Origin: Teichococcus wenyumeiae
GTDB lineage: Bacteria; Pseudomonadota; Alphaproteobacteria; Acetobacterales; Acetobacteraceae
Assembly: GCF_003696345.1 (NCBI RefSeq)
Contig: NZ_RFLX01000011.1
Span: 62,001-126,000, forward strand
Length of the DNA stretch: 64,000 nucleotides
Direction of reading: 5' to 3'
Below the pieces are notes generated by a model, which searched no databases, had not been told where the DNA came from, and saw only the letters and a list, made by a program, of their open reading frames with translations. Position 1 is the stretch's first letter. Each line of letters opens with the position of its first letter. Shown here in pieces: positions 1 to 8,857 of this stretch. Made by a program: the position numbers and the translations under genes.

Positions 1-859
1 TCGGCAGCCGCCGGTGCATCCAGAGCCATTCCTCCGGCCGCTCACGAATCCAGGACTCGATGCGGGCGTTCATCTGGCGCGTGAGGTTCAGCACGTCATC
101 GGCCGCCACGCCGGTCTTCTCCACCGTCAGCGGCGGCTCCACGATGATGCGGAAGCGGCAGGGGCCGATCCGCAGCACCCGCACCGGGATCAGCGGGCAA
201 TCGAAGCGCAGGGCCAGCTCCGCCGGCGCCGTGGTGGTCATGGCCGGCTCGCCAAAGAATGGCAGGGCAACGCCTTCGTTGAACTTCTGGTCCGTCAGCA
301 GGCCCAGCGCGCCGCCCCCGGCCAGATGCTTCAGCGCCAGCCGCGTGCCGCGCGCGCCCTTGGGAAAGAGCTGCTGACTGGGGCCGGAGCCGCGCACCTC
401 CCGCATCAAGGCATCCACGCCCGGATTATTGGCGGCGCGGTACAGCCCCGCCATGGAAAGCCCGGCGGCCATGGCCGCCTTCGGCAGCAATTCCCAGTTG
501 GCCAGATGCGCCGAGACCAGCACGGCGCGGCCGGCGCGCGGCAGGTGTTGCTCGCCTTCCAGTTCCCAACCCGGGCCGGAGGCGGTCCGCCCCAGCGCCT
601 GCACATGTGGCAGCTCCAGCGCGGTGCGGCCCAGGTTCTCCCAGGCGGCGCGCATGATCCGCCGCCGCTCGGGAAGCGGCATCTCGGGAAAAGCCAGGGC
701 GAGGTTGCGCAGCGCGATGCGGGAGGCCGGCAGCCATGGCCCCACCCAGCGGGTCACCGTGCCGCCGAGCCAGGAGGCGCATCGCGGCGGCACGGCGCGC
801 GACAGCCCTATCGCACAGCGGGCAAGGGCGACTTCGATGCCCCACAGGAATTTGCCCAC
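1..859 (-). CDS. LpxL/HtrB-type lipid A acyltransferase (3' end cut by window)
   Basis: The product belongs to the lysophospholipid/lipid A acyltransferase family, which moves an acyl chain onto lipid A precursors at the inner membrane. The family motif appears as HLANWE (H118, E123 counted from the chosen start), and the LpxL-like end motif EEWLWMHRRLP is read just before the window edge. The GTG at 859 is preceded by AGAAGGACG at a suitable distance, which favours it. The protein therefore starts with a short hydrophobic stretch (KFLWGIEVALARCAIGL). The reading frame runs off the left edge after about 286 codons, so only the last residues are missing compared with the usual 290-310. It lies downstream of ilvE on the same strand but is separated by a strong hairpin, so it is probably a separate unit. 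Which acyl chain it transfers cannot be told. Confidence 0.85.
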   Translation of the reverse strand, partial: MGKFLWGIEVALARCAIGLSRAVPPRCASWLGGTVTRWVGPWLPASRIALRNLALAFPEMPLPERRRIMRAAWENLGRTALELPHVQALGRTASGPGWELEGEQHLPRAGRAVLVSAHLANWELLPKAAMAAGLSMAGLYRAANNPGVDALMREVRGSGPSQQLFPKGARGTRLALKHLAGGGALGLLTDQKFNEGVALPFFGEPAMTTTAPAELALRFDCPLIPVRVLRIGPCRFRIIVEPPLTVEKTGVAADDVLNLTRQMNARIESWIRERPEEWLWMHRRLP

Positions 860-940
860 GAACCGTCCTTCTTGGTGCTGCGGAAGCGCATGGCCACAAA
901 ACGGCGGCCATGGCAAGGCAGCCGCGCGGCAGGTGCTGCC

Positions 941-973
941 GGGCGGCTGCCCGGGCGGCCGGGCAGGCCGCCC
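941..973 (-). terminator. GC-rich hairpin between ilvE and the acyltransferase gene
   Basis: Two nested inverted repeats stack into one stem: GGGCGGC (941-947) with GCCGCCC (967-973), and TGCCCGG (948-954) with CCGGGCA (959-965) around a four-base loop, with a single bulged G at 966. It lies about 40 bases beyond the ilvE stop codon. No T-run follows, so it may stall transcription or protect the mRNA end rather than act as a classical intrinsic terminator. Confidence 0.45.
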
Positions 974-1014
974 CATGATCCTGGACGGGCGGGCTGGCGC
1001 CCGGCCCGAGCGTA

Positions 1015-2112
1015 TCAGACCGCCGCCGGCACCCGCACGGTGCTGGTCCAGCCATGCGCATCGGTCGCCTGGCCGTACTGAATGGCAACGATGGCATCAT
1101 AGAGCTTCTGGGTCAGCAGGCCCGTCTGACCATTGCCGATGCTGATCTTCTCGCCCTTGTAGCCCAGCTCGCCCACCGGGGAGACGACGGCCGCGGTGCC
1201 CGTGCCCCACATCTCGCGCAGGGTGCCGTTGCGGCCGGCTTCCATCACCTCGTCGATGCTGATCTTGCGCTCGGAGACCTTGTGGCCCCAGTCGCGCAGC
1301 AACTGCAGGATGGAATTACGCGTCACGCCATCCAGGATGGTGCCGGCCAGCGGCGGCGTGATCACCTCGTCGCCGATCTGCATCATGATGTTCATGGTGC
1401 CGACCTCGTCGATATACTTACGCTCGACGCCGTCCAGCCACAGCACCTGCGTGTAGCCGGCCTGCTCGGCCTCCTGTTGCGCGGACAGGGAGGCAGCGTA
1501 GTTGGCGGCCGTCTTGGCCTCGCCCAAGCCGCCCTGCACGGCGCGGACATGGGAGTCGGTGGCCAGGATGCGCACCGGCTTCACGCCTTCCTTGTAATAG
1601 GCGCCAACGGGCGAGCAGATCACGAAATAGGTGTAGCTGTGCGCCGGGTGCACGCCCAGCATCACGTCCGTCGCGATCACGGTCGGGCGGATGTAGAGCG
1701 AGGTGCCCTGGGTGGAGGGCACCCATTCATGGTCGGCGGCCACGATCGCCTCGAAGGAGCGGCGCACCAGGTCCACCGGCATCTCAGGGATGCAGAGGGC
1801 GCGGCAGGACTTGTTCAGGCGCTCGGCATGGCGCTGGGCACGGAACAGGCGGATCTGGCCATCGGCGCCACGGAAGGCCTTCAGCCCGTCGAAGACCGCC
1901 TGTCCGTAATGCAGCACCGAGGTGGCGGGGTCGAGCGTCAGCGGGCCATAAGGCACCACGCGCGGATCGTGCCAGCCTTTGCCCTCGGTGTAGTTCATGA
2001 CGAACATATGGTCGGTGAAGACCTTGCCGAAGGACAGCGAGGCGTCCGCCGGGCGCTGACCCGGCGTCCGGGTCCGGGTCACGCTGATCTGGGTCTCATT
2101 GGATGCGGTCAT
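1015..2112 (-). CDS. ilvE: branched-chain amino acid aminotransferase
   Basis: This is a PLP-dependent class IV (fold type IV) aminotransferase that interconverts leucine, isoleucine and valine with their 2-oxo acids using 2-oxoglutarate. The 365 residues match the longer, eukaryotic-type branch of the family. The core GLGEAKTAANYAAS carries the likely Schiff-base lysine K200, and the cofactor-loop region VERKYIDEVGTMNIM is present. The N-terminal part shows the family's VLHYGQAVFDGLKAF block. ATG at 2112 is preferred over an in-frame TTG at 2160, since conserved sequence begins about 25 residues after it, although its ribosome site is weak. It appears to be a single-gene unit bounded by hairpins on both sides and is a housekeeping gene rather than part of the catabolic clusters. 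Confidence 0.92.
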   Translation of the reverse strand: MTASNETQISVTRTRTPGQRPADASLSFGKVFTDHMFVMNYTEGKGWHDPRVVPYGPLTLDPATSVLHYGQAVFDGLKAFRGADGQIRLFRAQRHAERLNKSCRALCIPEMPVDLVRRSFEAIVAADHEWVPSTQGTSLYIRPTVIATDVMLGVHPAHSYTYFVICSPVGAYYKEGVKPVRILATDSHVRAVQGGLGEAKTAANYAASLSAQQEAEQAGYTQVLWLDGVERKYIDEVGTMNIMMQIGDEVITPPLAGTILDGVTRNSILQLLRDWGHKVSERKISIDEVMEAGRNGTLREMWGTGTAAVVSPVGELGYKGEKISIGNGQTGLLTQKLYDAIVAIQYGQATDAHGWTSTVRVPAAV

Positions 2113-2262
2113 GGTGCCGGTGCTCGCAGCTTTGTTGCGTCTTACCCTATTCTGCCGCAATTCCCCTGCGGCAGACTTCCCTTTGGCTTATCATTCCACC
2201 CATGCGCCTGGGTTCTGATGGGTCAGCCTTGCTGTCCGTCAGCCTGGGCGCGGCAGCCACCG

Positions 2263-2280
2263 GCCGCCGCGCCCGGCGGC
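2263..2280 (-). terminator. hairpin directly after the lytic transglycosylase gene
   Basis: GCCGCCG (2263-2269) and CGGCGGC (2274-2280) form a perfect 7-bp stem with a four-base loop, starting two bases beyond the stop codon of the minus-strand gene. No T-run follows. The position fits a termination or mRNA-end structure. Confidence 0.5.
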
Positions 2281-2281
2281 T

Positions 2282-3334
2282 TCAGGCCACGCTATTGGCC
2301 AGCAGCCCCACCGCCAGGCCGTAGTTCATGGGCGAGTTGTAGCGGCGAATCACCCGCAGGTTCGGCAGGCCCAGGAAGACCTGGCCGGAGGAACGCGTCG
2401 GCACCGCCAGGCTGGCTTCCGGGCCGCTGGCCGGCAAGGGCGAGCCATCCGCCCGGCGCCAGCCCAGCCGGCTCCATTCCGCCATGGAGCGCTTGCTCTC
2501 GGTATCCACCCGCTGGATGTCGAAGCCCGCGGGCGGGCGTGCCTCGATGGCCCAGCCCTGCCCCTCCTGCCAGCCGCTGCGGGCCAGGTAATTGGCGATG
2601 GAAGCCAGGGCGTCGGCCTTGTTGTCCCAGATGTCGCGGTGGCCATCGCCATCGAAATCCACCGCCAGCCGCTCGAAGCTGGTCGGCATGAACTGCGGGT
2701 GGCCCATGGCGCCGGCCCAGGAGCCCTGCATCCGCTCCGGCGTCACGTGGCCGGCATCCAGGATGCGCAGCGACGCCATCAGCTCCTTGCGGAAGAACTC
2801 GGCGCGGCGGCCTTCCCAGGCCAGGGTCGCCAGCGCCTCCACGACGTTGAAGCCGCCGGTATTGCTGCCGTAGTTGGTTTCCATGCCCCAGATCGCGACG
2901 ATCACGCGGGGGGAGACATTGTAGCGCGCCTCGATGGACTGCAGCAGCGCGCGGTTCTCGGCGTAGGCGCGGCGGCCGTTCTCGATGCGGGTGGAGGAGA
3001 CGATGCGATCGCGATACTGCTCCCAGGTCAGCACGCCCTCAGGCTGCTTGCGGTCCAGTTCCAGCACGCGCGGCAGCGGGCGGATATTGCCCAGGGCGCG
3101 CTGAAGGATGGCCTGAGAGACACCGGCACGCCCCGCATCGGCGCGCACGCCGGCCAGGAAGGTATCGAAGCCGGTGGTGTCGAGCGCCGGGGCGTCAGGC
3201 GCCGGGGTGGGCGCGGCTGCCACGGGGCGGGCGGCGGGCATCACCGGCGCCAAGCCGGGGGCCGGGGGAGCGGCGGTGGAGCAACCCGCAAGCAGGGCGC
3301 CAGTGCCGGTGAGGATGAGGCGACGGTTCAGCAT
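2282..3334 (-). CDS. MltB-like lytic murein transglycosylase, lipoprotein
   Basis: The protein cleaves the glycan strands of peptidoglycan, leaving 1,6-anhydro-muramyl ends, and acts at the outer membrane facing the periplasm. The start at 3334 gives a 350-residue precursor with a lipoprotein signal: MLNRRLILTGTGALLAGC, lipobox LAGC with C18. A proline/alanine linker (about residues 20-50) is followed by the SLT_2/MltB domain. The catalytic glutamate is E152 in WGMETNYG, and AGAMGHPQFMPTSF and DFDGDGHRDIWDN are family signatures. The C-terminal block QVFLGLPNLRVIRRYNSPMNYGLAVGLLA is typical of this family, with no extra peptidoglycan-binding domain visible. It lies 52 bases downstream of the acyl-CoA operon on the same strand and may be reached by its transcript. 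Confidence 0.9.
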   Translation of the reverse strand: MLNRRLILTGTGALLAGCSTAAPPAPGLAPVMPAARPVAAAPTPAPDAPALDTTGFDTFLAGVRADAGRAGVSQAILQRALGNIRPLPRVLELDRKQPEGVLTWEQYRDRIVSSTRIENGRRAYAENRALLQSIEARYNVSPRVIVAIWGMETNYGSNTGGFNVVEALATLAWEGRRAEFFRKELMASLRILDAGHVTPERMQGSWAGAMGHPQFMPTSFERLAVDFDGDGHRDIWDNKADALASIANYLARSGWQEGQGWAIEARPPAGFDIQRVDTESKRSMAEWSRLGWRRADGSPLPASGPEASLAVPTRSSGQVFLGLPNLRVIRRYNSPMNYGLAVGLLANSVA

Positions 3335-3386
3335 GGGCGGAGACGTGACATGCCGCCACCCGCGATGCAACCGCGCCTCCGTCCGC

Positions 3387-4451
3387 TCAAGCCTCCGCTG
3401 GCTGGCTTTGCATAAAGCGGGCCCGGTGCAGCGCGGCGGAGCCGAACTGGTTGGCCAGCACCATCGCCTTCCGCAGGAAAAGCCCCACGTCGTACTCGTC
3501 GGTATAGCCAATGGCGCCGTGCATCTGCACCGCTTCCCGCGTCACCTTCATCGCAGCCTCGGCGGCGCGGGTCTTGGCGCGGGAGACCACGGCCTGCCGC
3601 GCCGGCCCGCTGGCGCCGTCGTCCAGCGCGGCGGCGGCACCTTCCACGCTGGCGCGGGTCAGGGCGAGCTGGATCTTCAGGTCCGCCGCTCGGTGCTGCA
3701 GTGCCTGGAAGCTGCCCAACGGCTTGCCGAACTGGTGGCGGGCCCGCAGGTAATCCAGCGTCATGCCGAAGGAGCGTTCCATCAGCCCCAGCAGATAGGC
3801 GGCGGTGCCCAGCGCGGCCTCATCCAGCGCCTCCGGCAGCACAGCGGCGACATCGCCTTCCAGCCGGCGGGCGGTGGCGAGGTCCGGGCGCAGCGTGCCG
3901 TAATGCCCGCCGTCCTGGGTCTTCTGGATCTCGGCCGCCGGGGCTTCGGCGGCGTAGAGGACCATCGCCGCCCCTTCCCGCACCGGCAGCAGCACGTGGC
4001 TGGCGGCGGCGGCCATGGGCAGGAACAGGCGCGGCGCTTCCGCGTCTCCCGGTGCCTCCAGCGTATCCGGCTGCTGCTGCCACGCGGTCAGGACGAGGCT
4101 TTCGCCAGCCAGCAGCGCCGGCAGCAGCGTCTCGTCGCCGATCGCGGCCAGCAGGCGGGCGGAGAGCGCGCCCGCCACCAGCGGCTCCGGCACCAGGGCG
4201 CGGCCGAGTTCCTCATAGAGCGCGCAGGCCTCGGACATGCCGAGGCCGATGCCCCCCGTCTCCTCCGGCAGCCGCAGCCCGATCCAGCCTAGCGCGCCCA
4301 TCTCGGCCCAGGTCGATGGGTCGGTGCCGGGCAGGCCGTAGCGCAGGCGGCGCACCCGCTCCAGGCTGCCATCCTGCGGCACCACGGCGGCGGCGCTGTC
4401 CCGGATCATGCGCAGGGATTCGGCGGGGTCCTCGATCATGCTGGCAGACAT
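3387..4451 (-). CDS. acyl-CoA dehydrogenase family protein (beta-like partner)
   Basis: This is an acyl-CoA dehydrogenase-fold flavoprotein of 354 residues, last gene of the acyl-CoA operon, 10 bases after the tctC-like gene. The C-terminal half carries the FAD-binding signature RHQFGKPLGSFQALQ and the helix MHGAIGYTDEYDVGLFLRKA. The middle domain lacks the usual Y-x-E-P-x-A-G-S-D motif; in its place is a degenerate alanine-rich stretch (about residues 105-150). The other acyl-CoA dehydrogenase of the operon (8854-10017) shows the opposite pattern, so I infer that the two form one heteromeric enzyme, as known for mycobacterial steroid-chain alpha2-beta2 FadE pairs. GAGG eight bases before ATG 4451 supports the start. 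Confidence 0.85.
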   Translation of the reverse strand: MSASMIEDPAESLRMIRDSAAAVVPQDGSLERVRRLRYGLPGTDPSTWAEMGALGWIGLRLPEETGGIGLGMSEACALYEELGRALVPEPLVAGALSARLLAAIGDETLLPALLAGESLVLTAWQQQPDTLEAPGDAEAPRLFLPMAAAASHVLLPVREGAAMVLYAAEAPAAEIQKTQDGGHYGTLRPDLATARRLEGDVAAVLPEALDEAALGTAAYLLGLMERSFGMTLDYLRARHQFGKPLGSFQALQHRAADLKIQLALTRASVEGAAAALDDGASGPARQAVVSRAKTRAAEAAMKVTREAVQMHGAIGYTDEYDVGLFLRKAMVLANQFGSAALHRARFMQSQPAEA

Positions 4452-4461
4452 CCGGGCAACC

Positions 4462-5439
4462 TCAATCCAGCTTCACATTGGCCAGGCGGATCAGCTCGCC
4501 CCACTTGGTGCGTTCCGCCTGCACGAAGGCGCCAAGCTGCTCCGGCGTGCCGCCGGCGATGGTGCCGCCCTGGTCGGCCAGGCTGCGGCGCACGTCATTG
4601 TCCCGCAAGGCCGCGACGGCAGCGTCGTGCAGGATGCGGATGCGGTCCGCCGGCGTGCCGGAAGGCGCGAACATGGCGTACCAGGTCTCGGAGATCACAT
4701 CCGGCGCCCCGGCCTCGGCCATGGTGGGCACATCGGGCAGGATGGCGGCGCGCTCCTTCGCCGTGACACCCAGCGCCAGCAGCTCGCCACCCCGGATATG
4801 CGGCAGCACCACCGGCACGTCGGCCAGGATCATGTCGATGGTGCCGGAGAGCAGATCCGTCACCGCCGGCGCGGCGCCGCGATAGGGCACATGCACAATG
4901 TCGATGCCGGTCTTCAGCTTGAACAGCTCGCCCGCCAGATGCAGCGAGGAACCATTGCCGGCGGAACCATAGGTCAGCTGCCCCGGCTGCTTCTTGGCCA
5001 GCGCCACCAGTTCGGCGACGGACTTCACGCCCTTCTTCTTGCTGACCACCAGGATCTGCGGCACCGACAGCACATGCGTGATGGGTGCCAGGTCCTTCTG
5101 CACGTCATAGGCCATGCGCGGCATCAGCTGCGGCAGCACCACCAGCGCGCCGGTGGAGGCCAGCACCGTGGTCAGCCCATCCGGGCGGCTGCGCGCGGCG
5201 GCCTCGACGCCCACCATGCCGCCGGCGCCGGAGCGGCTGTCCACCACCACCGGCTGCCCCAGCTTCGTGCTCATCACCTGCCCGATGATGCGGGCGATGA
5301 TGTCGGCCGGGCCACCCGCCGCGAAGGGCACGATCATCTTCACCGGCTGGTCGGGGAAAGCAGGCTGCGCCACAGCTGGCGCCAGCGGCATCGCGCAGCC
5401 GGCAGCGAGCAGGGCGAGGCTCTGGCGTCGGGTCAGCAT
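4462..5439 (-). CDS. Bug/TctC-family periplasmic solute-binding protein (orphan)
   Basis: This is a tripartite tricarboxylate transporter-type extracytoplasmic receptor, expected to bind a small carboxylate in the periplasm. ATG 5439 has a strong GGAGGAGATCC ribosome site. The 325-residue precursor has a signal peptide (RRQSLALLAAGCAMPLAPAVAQ, cleavage near AVAQ-PA) and the family blocks FPDQPVKMIVPFAAGGPADIIAR, VVVDSRSGAGGMVG and YGSAGNGSSLHLAGELF. No tctA/tctB membrane genes lie nearby, so it must use a membrane complex encoded elsewhere or act as a sensor. Its place inside the acyl-CoA operon suggests that its ligand is the acid degraded by that operon. The ligand itself cannot be read from the sequence. 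Confidence 0.9.
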   Translation of the reverse strand: MLTRRQSLALLAAGCAMPLAPAVAQPAFPDQPVKMIVPFAAGGPADIIARIIGQVMSTKLGQPVVVDSRSGAGGMVGVEAAARSRPDGLTTVLASTGALVVLPQLMPRMAYDVQKDLAPITHVLSVPQILVVSKKKGVKSVAELVALAKKQPGQLTYGSAGNGSSLHLAGELFKLKTGIDIVHVPYRGAAPAVTDLLSGTIDMILADVPVVLPHIRGGELLALGVTAKERAAILPDVPTMAEAGAPDVISETWYAMFAPSGTPADRIRILHDAAVAALRDNDVRRSLADQGGTIAGGTPEQLGAFVQAERTKWGELIRLANVKLD

Positions 5440-5501
5440 CCTGGATCTCCTCCACGCCCTTCGCGGGGCGGTTTTCTTCAATCAACTAGCTTATTGGCTT
5501 T

Positions 5502-7661
5502 TTAGGATGCCGCGCTTGCGGCGTCCATGGCTTTCAGACCTGGCGAGAGGGCGATCAGCGCATCGACCGCCAGGATGCGTCCAGGGGCGCAGATCAACGG
5601 ATTGATATCCAGTTCCGCGATCCCCGGCTCCGCCGCGACCAGTTCCGCCACCCGGCACAGGATGGCCGCGAGTTGCTCAAGATCCACGCCCGCGCCGCCA
5701 CGGAACCCCGCCAGCAGCGGATAGCCGCGCAGGCCGCGCAGCATCCTCCCGGCCTGCTCCAGGCCCAGCGGCGCCGGGGCGACGGCGGTGTCCTGCAACA
5801 GTTCCACCAGCACGCCGCCCAGGCCGACGGCGACCACCGGGCCGAAGACCGGGTCGCGCCGCGCGCCGATGATCAGTTCCACGCCGCGCGGCACCATCGG
5901 CTGCACCAGCATGCCGCGCAGGCGCGGCGCTGGCCGGATGACGGAGAGCGCGGCCTCGATGCCGCCATAGGCTTCCCGCAGCATGGCGGCGTCACGCAGG
6001 TCCAGGCGCACCACGCCGGCCTCGGTCTTGTGCGGCAGGTCCGGGCTCTCGGCCTTGAGCACCACCGGATAGCCGAGGCGGTCGGCGGCGCGCAGCGCGG
6101 CATCGAGGTCGGGTACCAGTTCCTCGGCCACCACCGGCAGCCCGCATTCAGCCAGCACCGCCTTGGCCGCCGATTCCGGCAGCATTGAACCGGGCGCCGA
6201 GGCCAGCAGGGCCCTGGCCCGCGCCAGCGGCGCCGCATCCAGCAGCCGGGTCGGCCGCTCCGCCGGGCGGGCGGCCCAGGCGGCGCGCTCCCGCCAGGCG
6301 GCAAGGGCTGCGAAGCAATGCTCCATGGAGGAGAAGATGGCGGCATCCTGCACCGCCTCCGCCGCGCGCAGCACGTCGCCCTCCCGCCGCTCGGCCAGCC
6401 AGGGCACGCAGAGGAAGCGGCCATGGCGGGCGGCGATCCCGGCCATCACCGGAATGCGGTTGGCCGAGAAGGCATAGCCGTGCGTGTTGGGATAGAGCAG
6501 CGCGCCATAGCCGGGGTCGGAGGCCAGGGCATCGGTGCAGGCCAGCAGGGCCTCGGCATCGTTCAGCACCTGCGCCGTCAGGTCGCAGGGGTTGCGGGTG
6601 GAGCCGTATTCCGGGATGCGCGCGGCCAATACCGCCGCAGCGGCCGCCTCCGGCTGCGGCAGGGACACATGGTGCCGCTCCGCCGCGTCGGCGGCCAGGA
6701 TGCCGGCGCCGCCGGAGGTGGAGACCACCGCCACCCCGGCACCTCGCGGCACCGCCGGGGCCTTGGCGAAGAAGGCTGCCATCTCGGCCAGCGCCGAGAA
6801 GTCATCGACCAGGATGGCCCCCGCTTCCGCCAGCGCGGCTCGCCACACGGCATGGCCGCCAGCCACGGCCCCGGTATGGGACAGCGCGGCGGCCGCACCC
6901 CCCTCGCCCGAAGCCATCTTGTGCACCAGCAGCGGCTTGCCTGCCCGCGCCGCGCGCGCGGCGGCCGCCAGCAGCCGGCGCGGCTCGGCCAGTCCCTCCA
7001 GCACGCAGGCAATGGCGGAGCAGCCGGGCTCATCCGCTAGGTAGGCGACCAGATCGGCGGTATCCAGCCCGGCCGCATTGCCCGAGGTCAGCACATGGCT
7101 GACGGCAACACCACGCTCCACCGCCTGGGCCAGCGCGAAGCCCAGGGCGCCGGACTGGCTGACGATGCCGATGGCACGCCCCCGCGGCACCACCGGCTTC
7201 GGCCCGGCGGAAAAGGTGACGCCAGCGCCCAGCAGGAAATTGCCGAAGCCCAGGCAATTCGGCCCCAGCAGCGGCAGGCGCCCGGCCAATGCGGCCACGG
7301 CCTCCTGTTCCGCCACACGGTCTGGCAGGCCGGTTTCCGCATAGCCAGCGGCGAAGACCACCGCGCCCCCGGCACCCTGCGCGATGCAATCCTCCAGCAC
7401 CGCCACGACACCTTCCCGAGGTGCGGCGATAGCGACGCAGTCCGGCGCCGCTGGCAACGCGGCCAGCGAAGGATAGCAGCGCCGCCCGCCCAGGGTCTCG
7501 TAGCGCGGGTTGACCGGCCAGATCTCGCCAGTGAATCCTTCCAGATTCTCCAGCACCCGTGCGCCGAAAGCACCGGCGCGCGTGCTGGCGCCCACCACGG
7601 CGATGCTGCCGGGATGCAGCAGGCGCCGCAGCGCGGCATGGGGCGGCAAGGGGCGCGTCAC
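5502..7661 (-). CDS. ADP-forming acetate/acyl-CoA synthetase-like protein (CoA-binding plus ATP-grasp)
   Basis: This large single-chain enzyme of the NDP-forming acyl-CoA synthetase family (acs/pat relatives) is about 719 residues. Domains in order: CoA-binding Rossmann domain (GSIAVVGAST near the N-terminus), two succinyl-CoA-ligase-like domains with the phospho-histidine region ALSHTGAVAGG, and a C-terminal ATP-grasp domain (YPVVLKAESPDLPHKTEAGVV). It should convert an acid to its CoA thioester with ATP, or run in reverse. The GTG start at 7661 overlaps the stop of the preceding CoA-transferase as GTGA, so the two are translationally coupled. Two different routes to a CoA thioester, CoA transfer and ATP-dependent ligation, are therefore encoded side by side. 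The substrate is unknown. A paralogue lies at 36337-38445. Confidence 0.85.
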   Translation of the reverse strand: MTRPLPPHAALRRLLHPGSIAVVGASTRAGAFGARVLENLEGFTGEIWPVNPRYETLGGRRCYPSLAALPAAPDCVAIAAPREGVVAVLEDCIAQGAGGAVVFAAGYAETGLPDRVAEQEAVAALAGRLPLLGPNCLGFGNFLLGAGVTFSAGPKPVVPRGRAIGIVSQSGALGFALAQAVERGVAVSHVLTSGNAAGLDTADLVAYLADEPGCSAIACVLEGLAEPRRLLAAAARAARAGKPLLVHKMASGEGGAAAALSHTGAVAGGHAVWRAALAEAGAILVDDFSALAEMAAFFAKAPAVPRGAGVAVVSTSGGAGILAADAAERHHVSLPQPEAAAAAVLAARIPEYGSTRNPCDLTAQVLNDAEALLACTDALASDPGYGALLYPNTHGYAFSANRIPVMAGIAARHGRFLCVPWLAERREGDVLRAAEAVQDAAIFSSMEHCFAALAAWRERAAWAARPAERPTRLLDAAPLARARALLASAPGSMLPESAAKAVLAECGLPVVAEELVPDLDAALRAADRLGYPVVLKAESPDLPHKTEAGVVRLDLRDAAMLREAYGGIEAALSVIRPAPRLRGMLVQPMVPRGVELIIGARRDPVFGPVVAVGLGGVLVELLQDTAVAPAPLGLEQAGRMLRGLRGYPLLAGFRGGAGVDLEQLAAILCRVAELVAAEPGIAELDINPLICAPGRILAVDALIALSPGLKAMDAASAAS

Positions 7662-8857
7662 GGTTCGGCGGCCGCCCCGGCGCCCAGCCAATCCTCCAGC
7701 ACTTCCCGCGTATGCTCGCCCAGCTGCGGCGGCGCCCGGCCATATTCAACCGGCGTGTCGGAGAAGCGCACCGGGTTCGCGACGAAGGGCATGGTGCCCG
7801 CACGCGGATGCGGCATCTCCTGCCACATGCCACGGTGGCGCAACTGCGGGTCCTGCACTGCCGCGCCAAAGTCATTCAGCGGGCCGGAGGAAATGCCGGC
7901 GGCGTTCAGCAGTTCCACCCACTCGCCGGCGGTGCGGGCCAGCAGCGCCTGTTGCAGCAGCGGCAGCAGTTCCGGCTTATGCGCCATGCGCTGGCGGTTG
8001 GTCGCGAAGCGCGGGTCGGCGGGCACTTCCGGCAGGCCGAGCACGGTGCAGAACTGCGCAAATTGCCGGTCATTGCCTACCGCCACCATCAGCGGCCGAT
8101 CGGCGGTGTCGAAGCTCTGCCACGGCGTGTTGATCTGCGAGGCGGTGCCGGCGCGCACCGGCATCTTCCCCGACACCATGTAGTTCATCGCGATATGCGA
8201 ATGCGCCGCCACCTGCGCGTCCAGCAGCGCCAGGTCGATATGCTGGCCCTTGCCGGAGACGGTATCCCGGTGGTGCAGCGCCGCCAGGATGGCGATGGTG
8301 GCATAGAAGCCGGCATTGATGTCCGAGACGCTGTAGCCCACCAGCGCCGGCCCGGCGCCGGGCGCGCCGTCCGGATTGCCGGTGACGCTGAGCAAGCCGC
8401 TCATGGCCTGAAAGATCGGGTCATAGCCGGGCAGCGCGGCGTAGGGACCGTCCTGCCCAAAGCCGGTGATGGAGCAATAGATCAGCCGGGGATTCACCTC
8501 GGCCAGCGAGGCGTAATCGAGCCCGTAGCGCGCGAGGCCGCCGGCCTTGAAGTTCTCGATGAAGACATCCGCCTTGCTGGCCAGGGCACGCAGGTCCGCC
8601 TGCCCCTCCGGCGTCGCGATGTCCAGCGCCACCGAGCGCTTGCCGCGGTTCATCGCCAGGAAGGAGGAGGTATCGCCGGTCTCCCTGCCCTCCGCGTCCT
8701 TCTGCGGAAAGCCCATGCGGCGCACGTCGTCGCCACCCTTGGGGTGCTCGACCTTCACGACTTCCGCGCCAAAGTCCGCCAGGATCTGCGCCGCCCAGGG
8801 GCCAGCGAAGATGCGCGTCATGTCCAGCACGCGGATGCGCGGCAGCGGGCCGCTCAT
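7658..8857 (-). CDS. CaiB/BaiF (class III) CoA-transferase
   Basis: This 399-residue family III CoA-transferase moves CoA between carboxylic acids through an aspartyl-CoA thioester. The N-terminal block RVLDMTRIFAGPWAAQILADFGAEVVKVE and the central NRGKRSVALDI and YCSITGFGQDGP motifs are complete. The probable catalytic aspartate is D179 in SVSDINAG. It overlaps the acyl-CoA dehydrogenase upstream by four bases (ATGA) and the synthetase downstream by four bases (GTGA), so all three are co-translated. A second, related CaiB/BaiF protein is encoded four genes upstream in the operon. The two may use different acids or form a heteromer. Confidence 0.92.
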   Translation of the reverse strand: MSGPLPRIRVLDMTRIFAGPWAAQILADFGAEVVKVEHPKGGDDVRRMGFPQKDAEGRETGDTSSFLAMNRGKRSVALDIATPEGQADLRALASKADVFIENFKAGGLARYGLDYASLAEVNPRLIYCSITGFGQDGPYAALPGYDPIFQAMSGLLSVTGNPDGAPGAGPALVGYSVSDINAGFYATIAILAALHHRDTVSGKGQHIDLALLDAQVAAHSHIAMNYMVSGKMPVRAGTASQINTPWQSFDTADRPLMVAVGNDRQFAQFCTVLGLPEVPADPRFATNRQRMAHKPELLPLLQQALLARTAGEWVELLNAAGISSGPLNDFGAAVQDPQLRHRGMWQEMPHPRAGTMPFVANPVRFSDTPVEYGRAPPQLGEHTREVLEDWLGAGAAAEP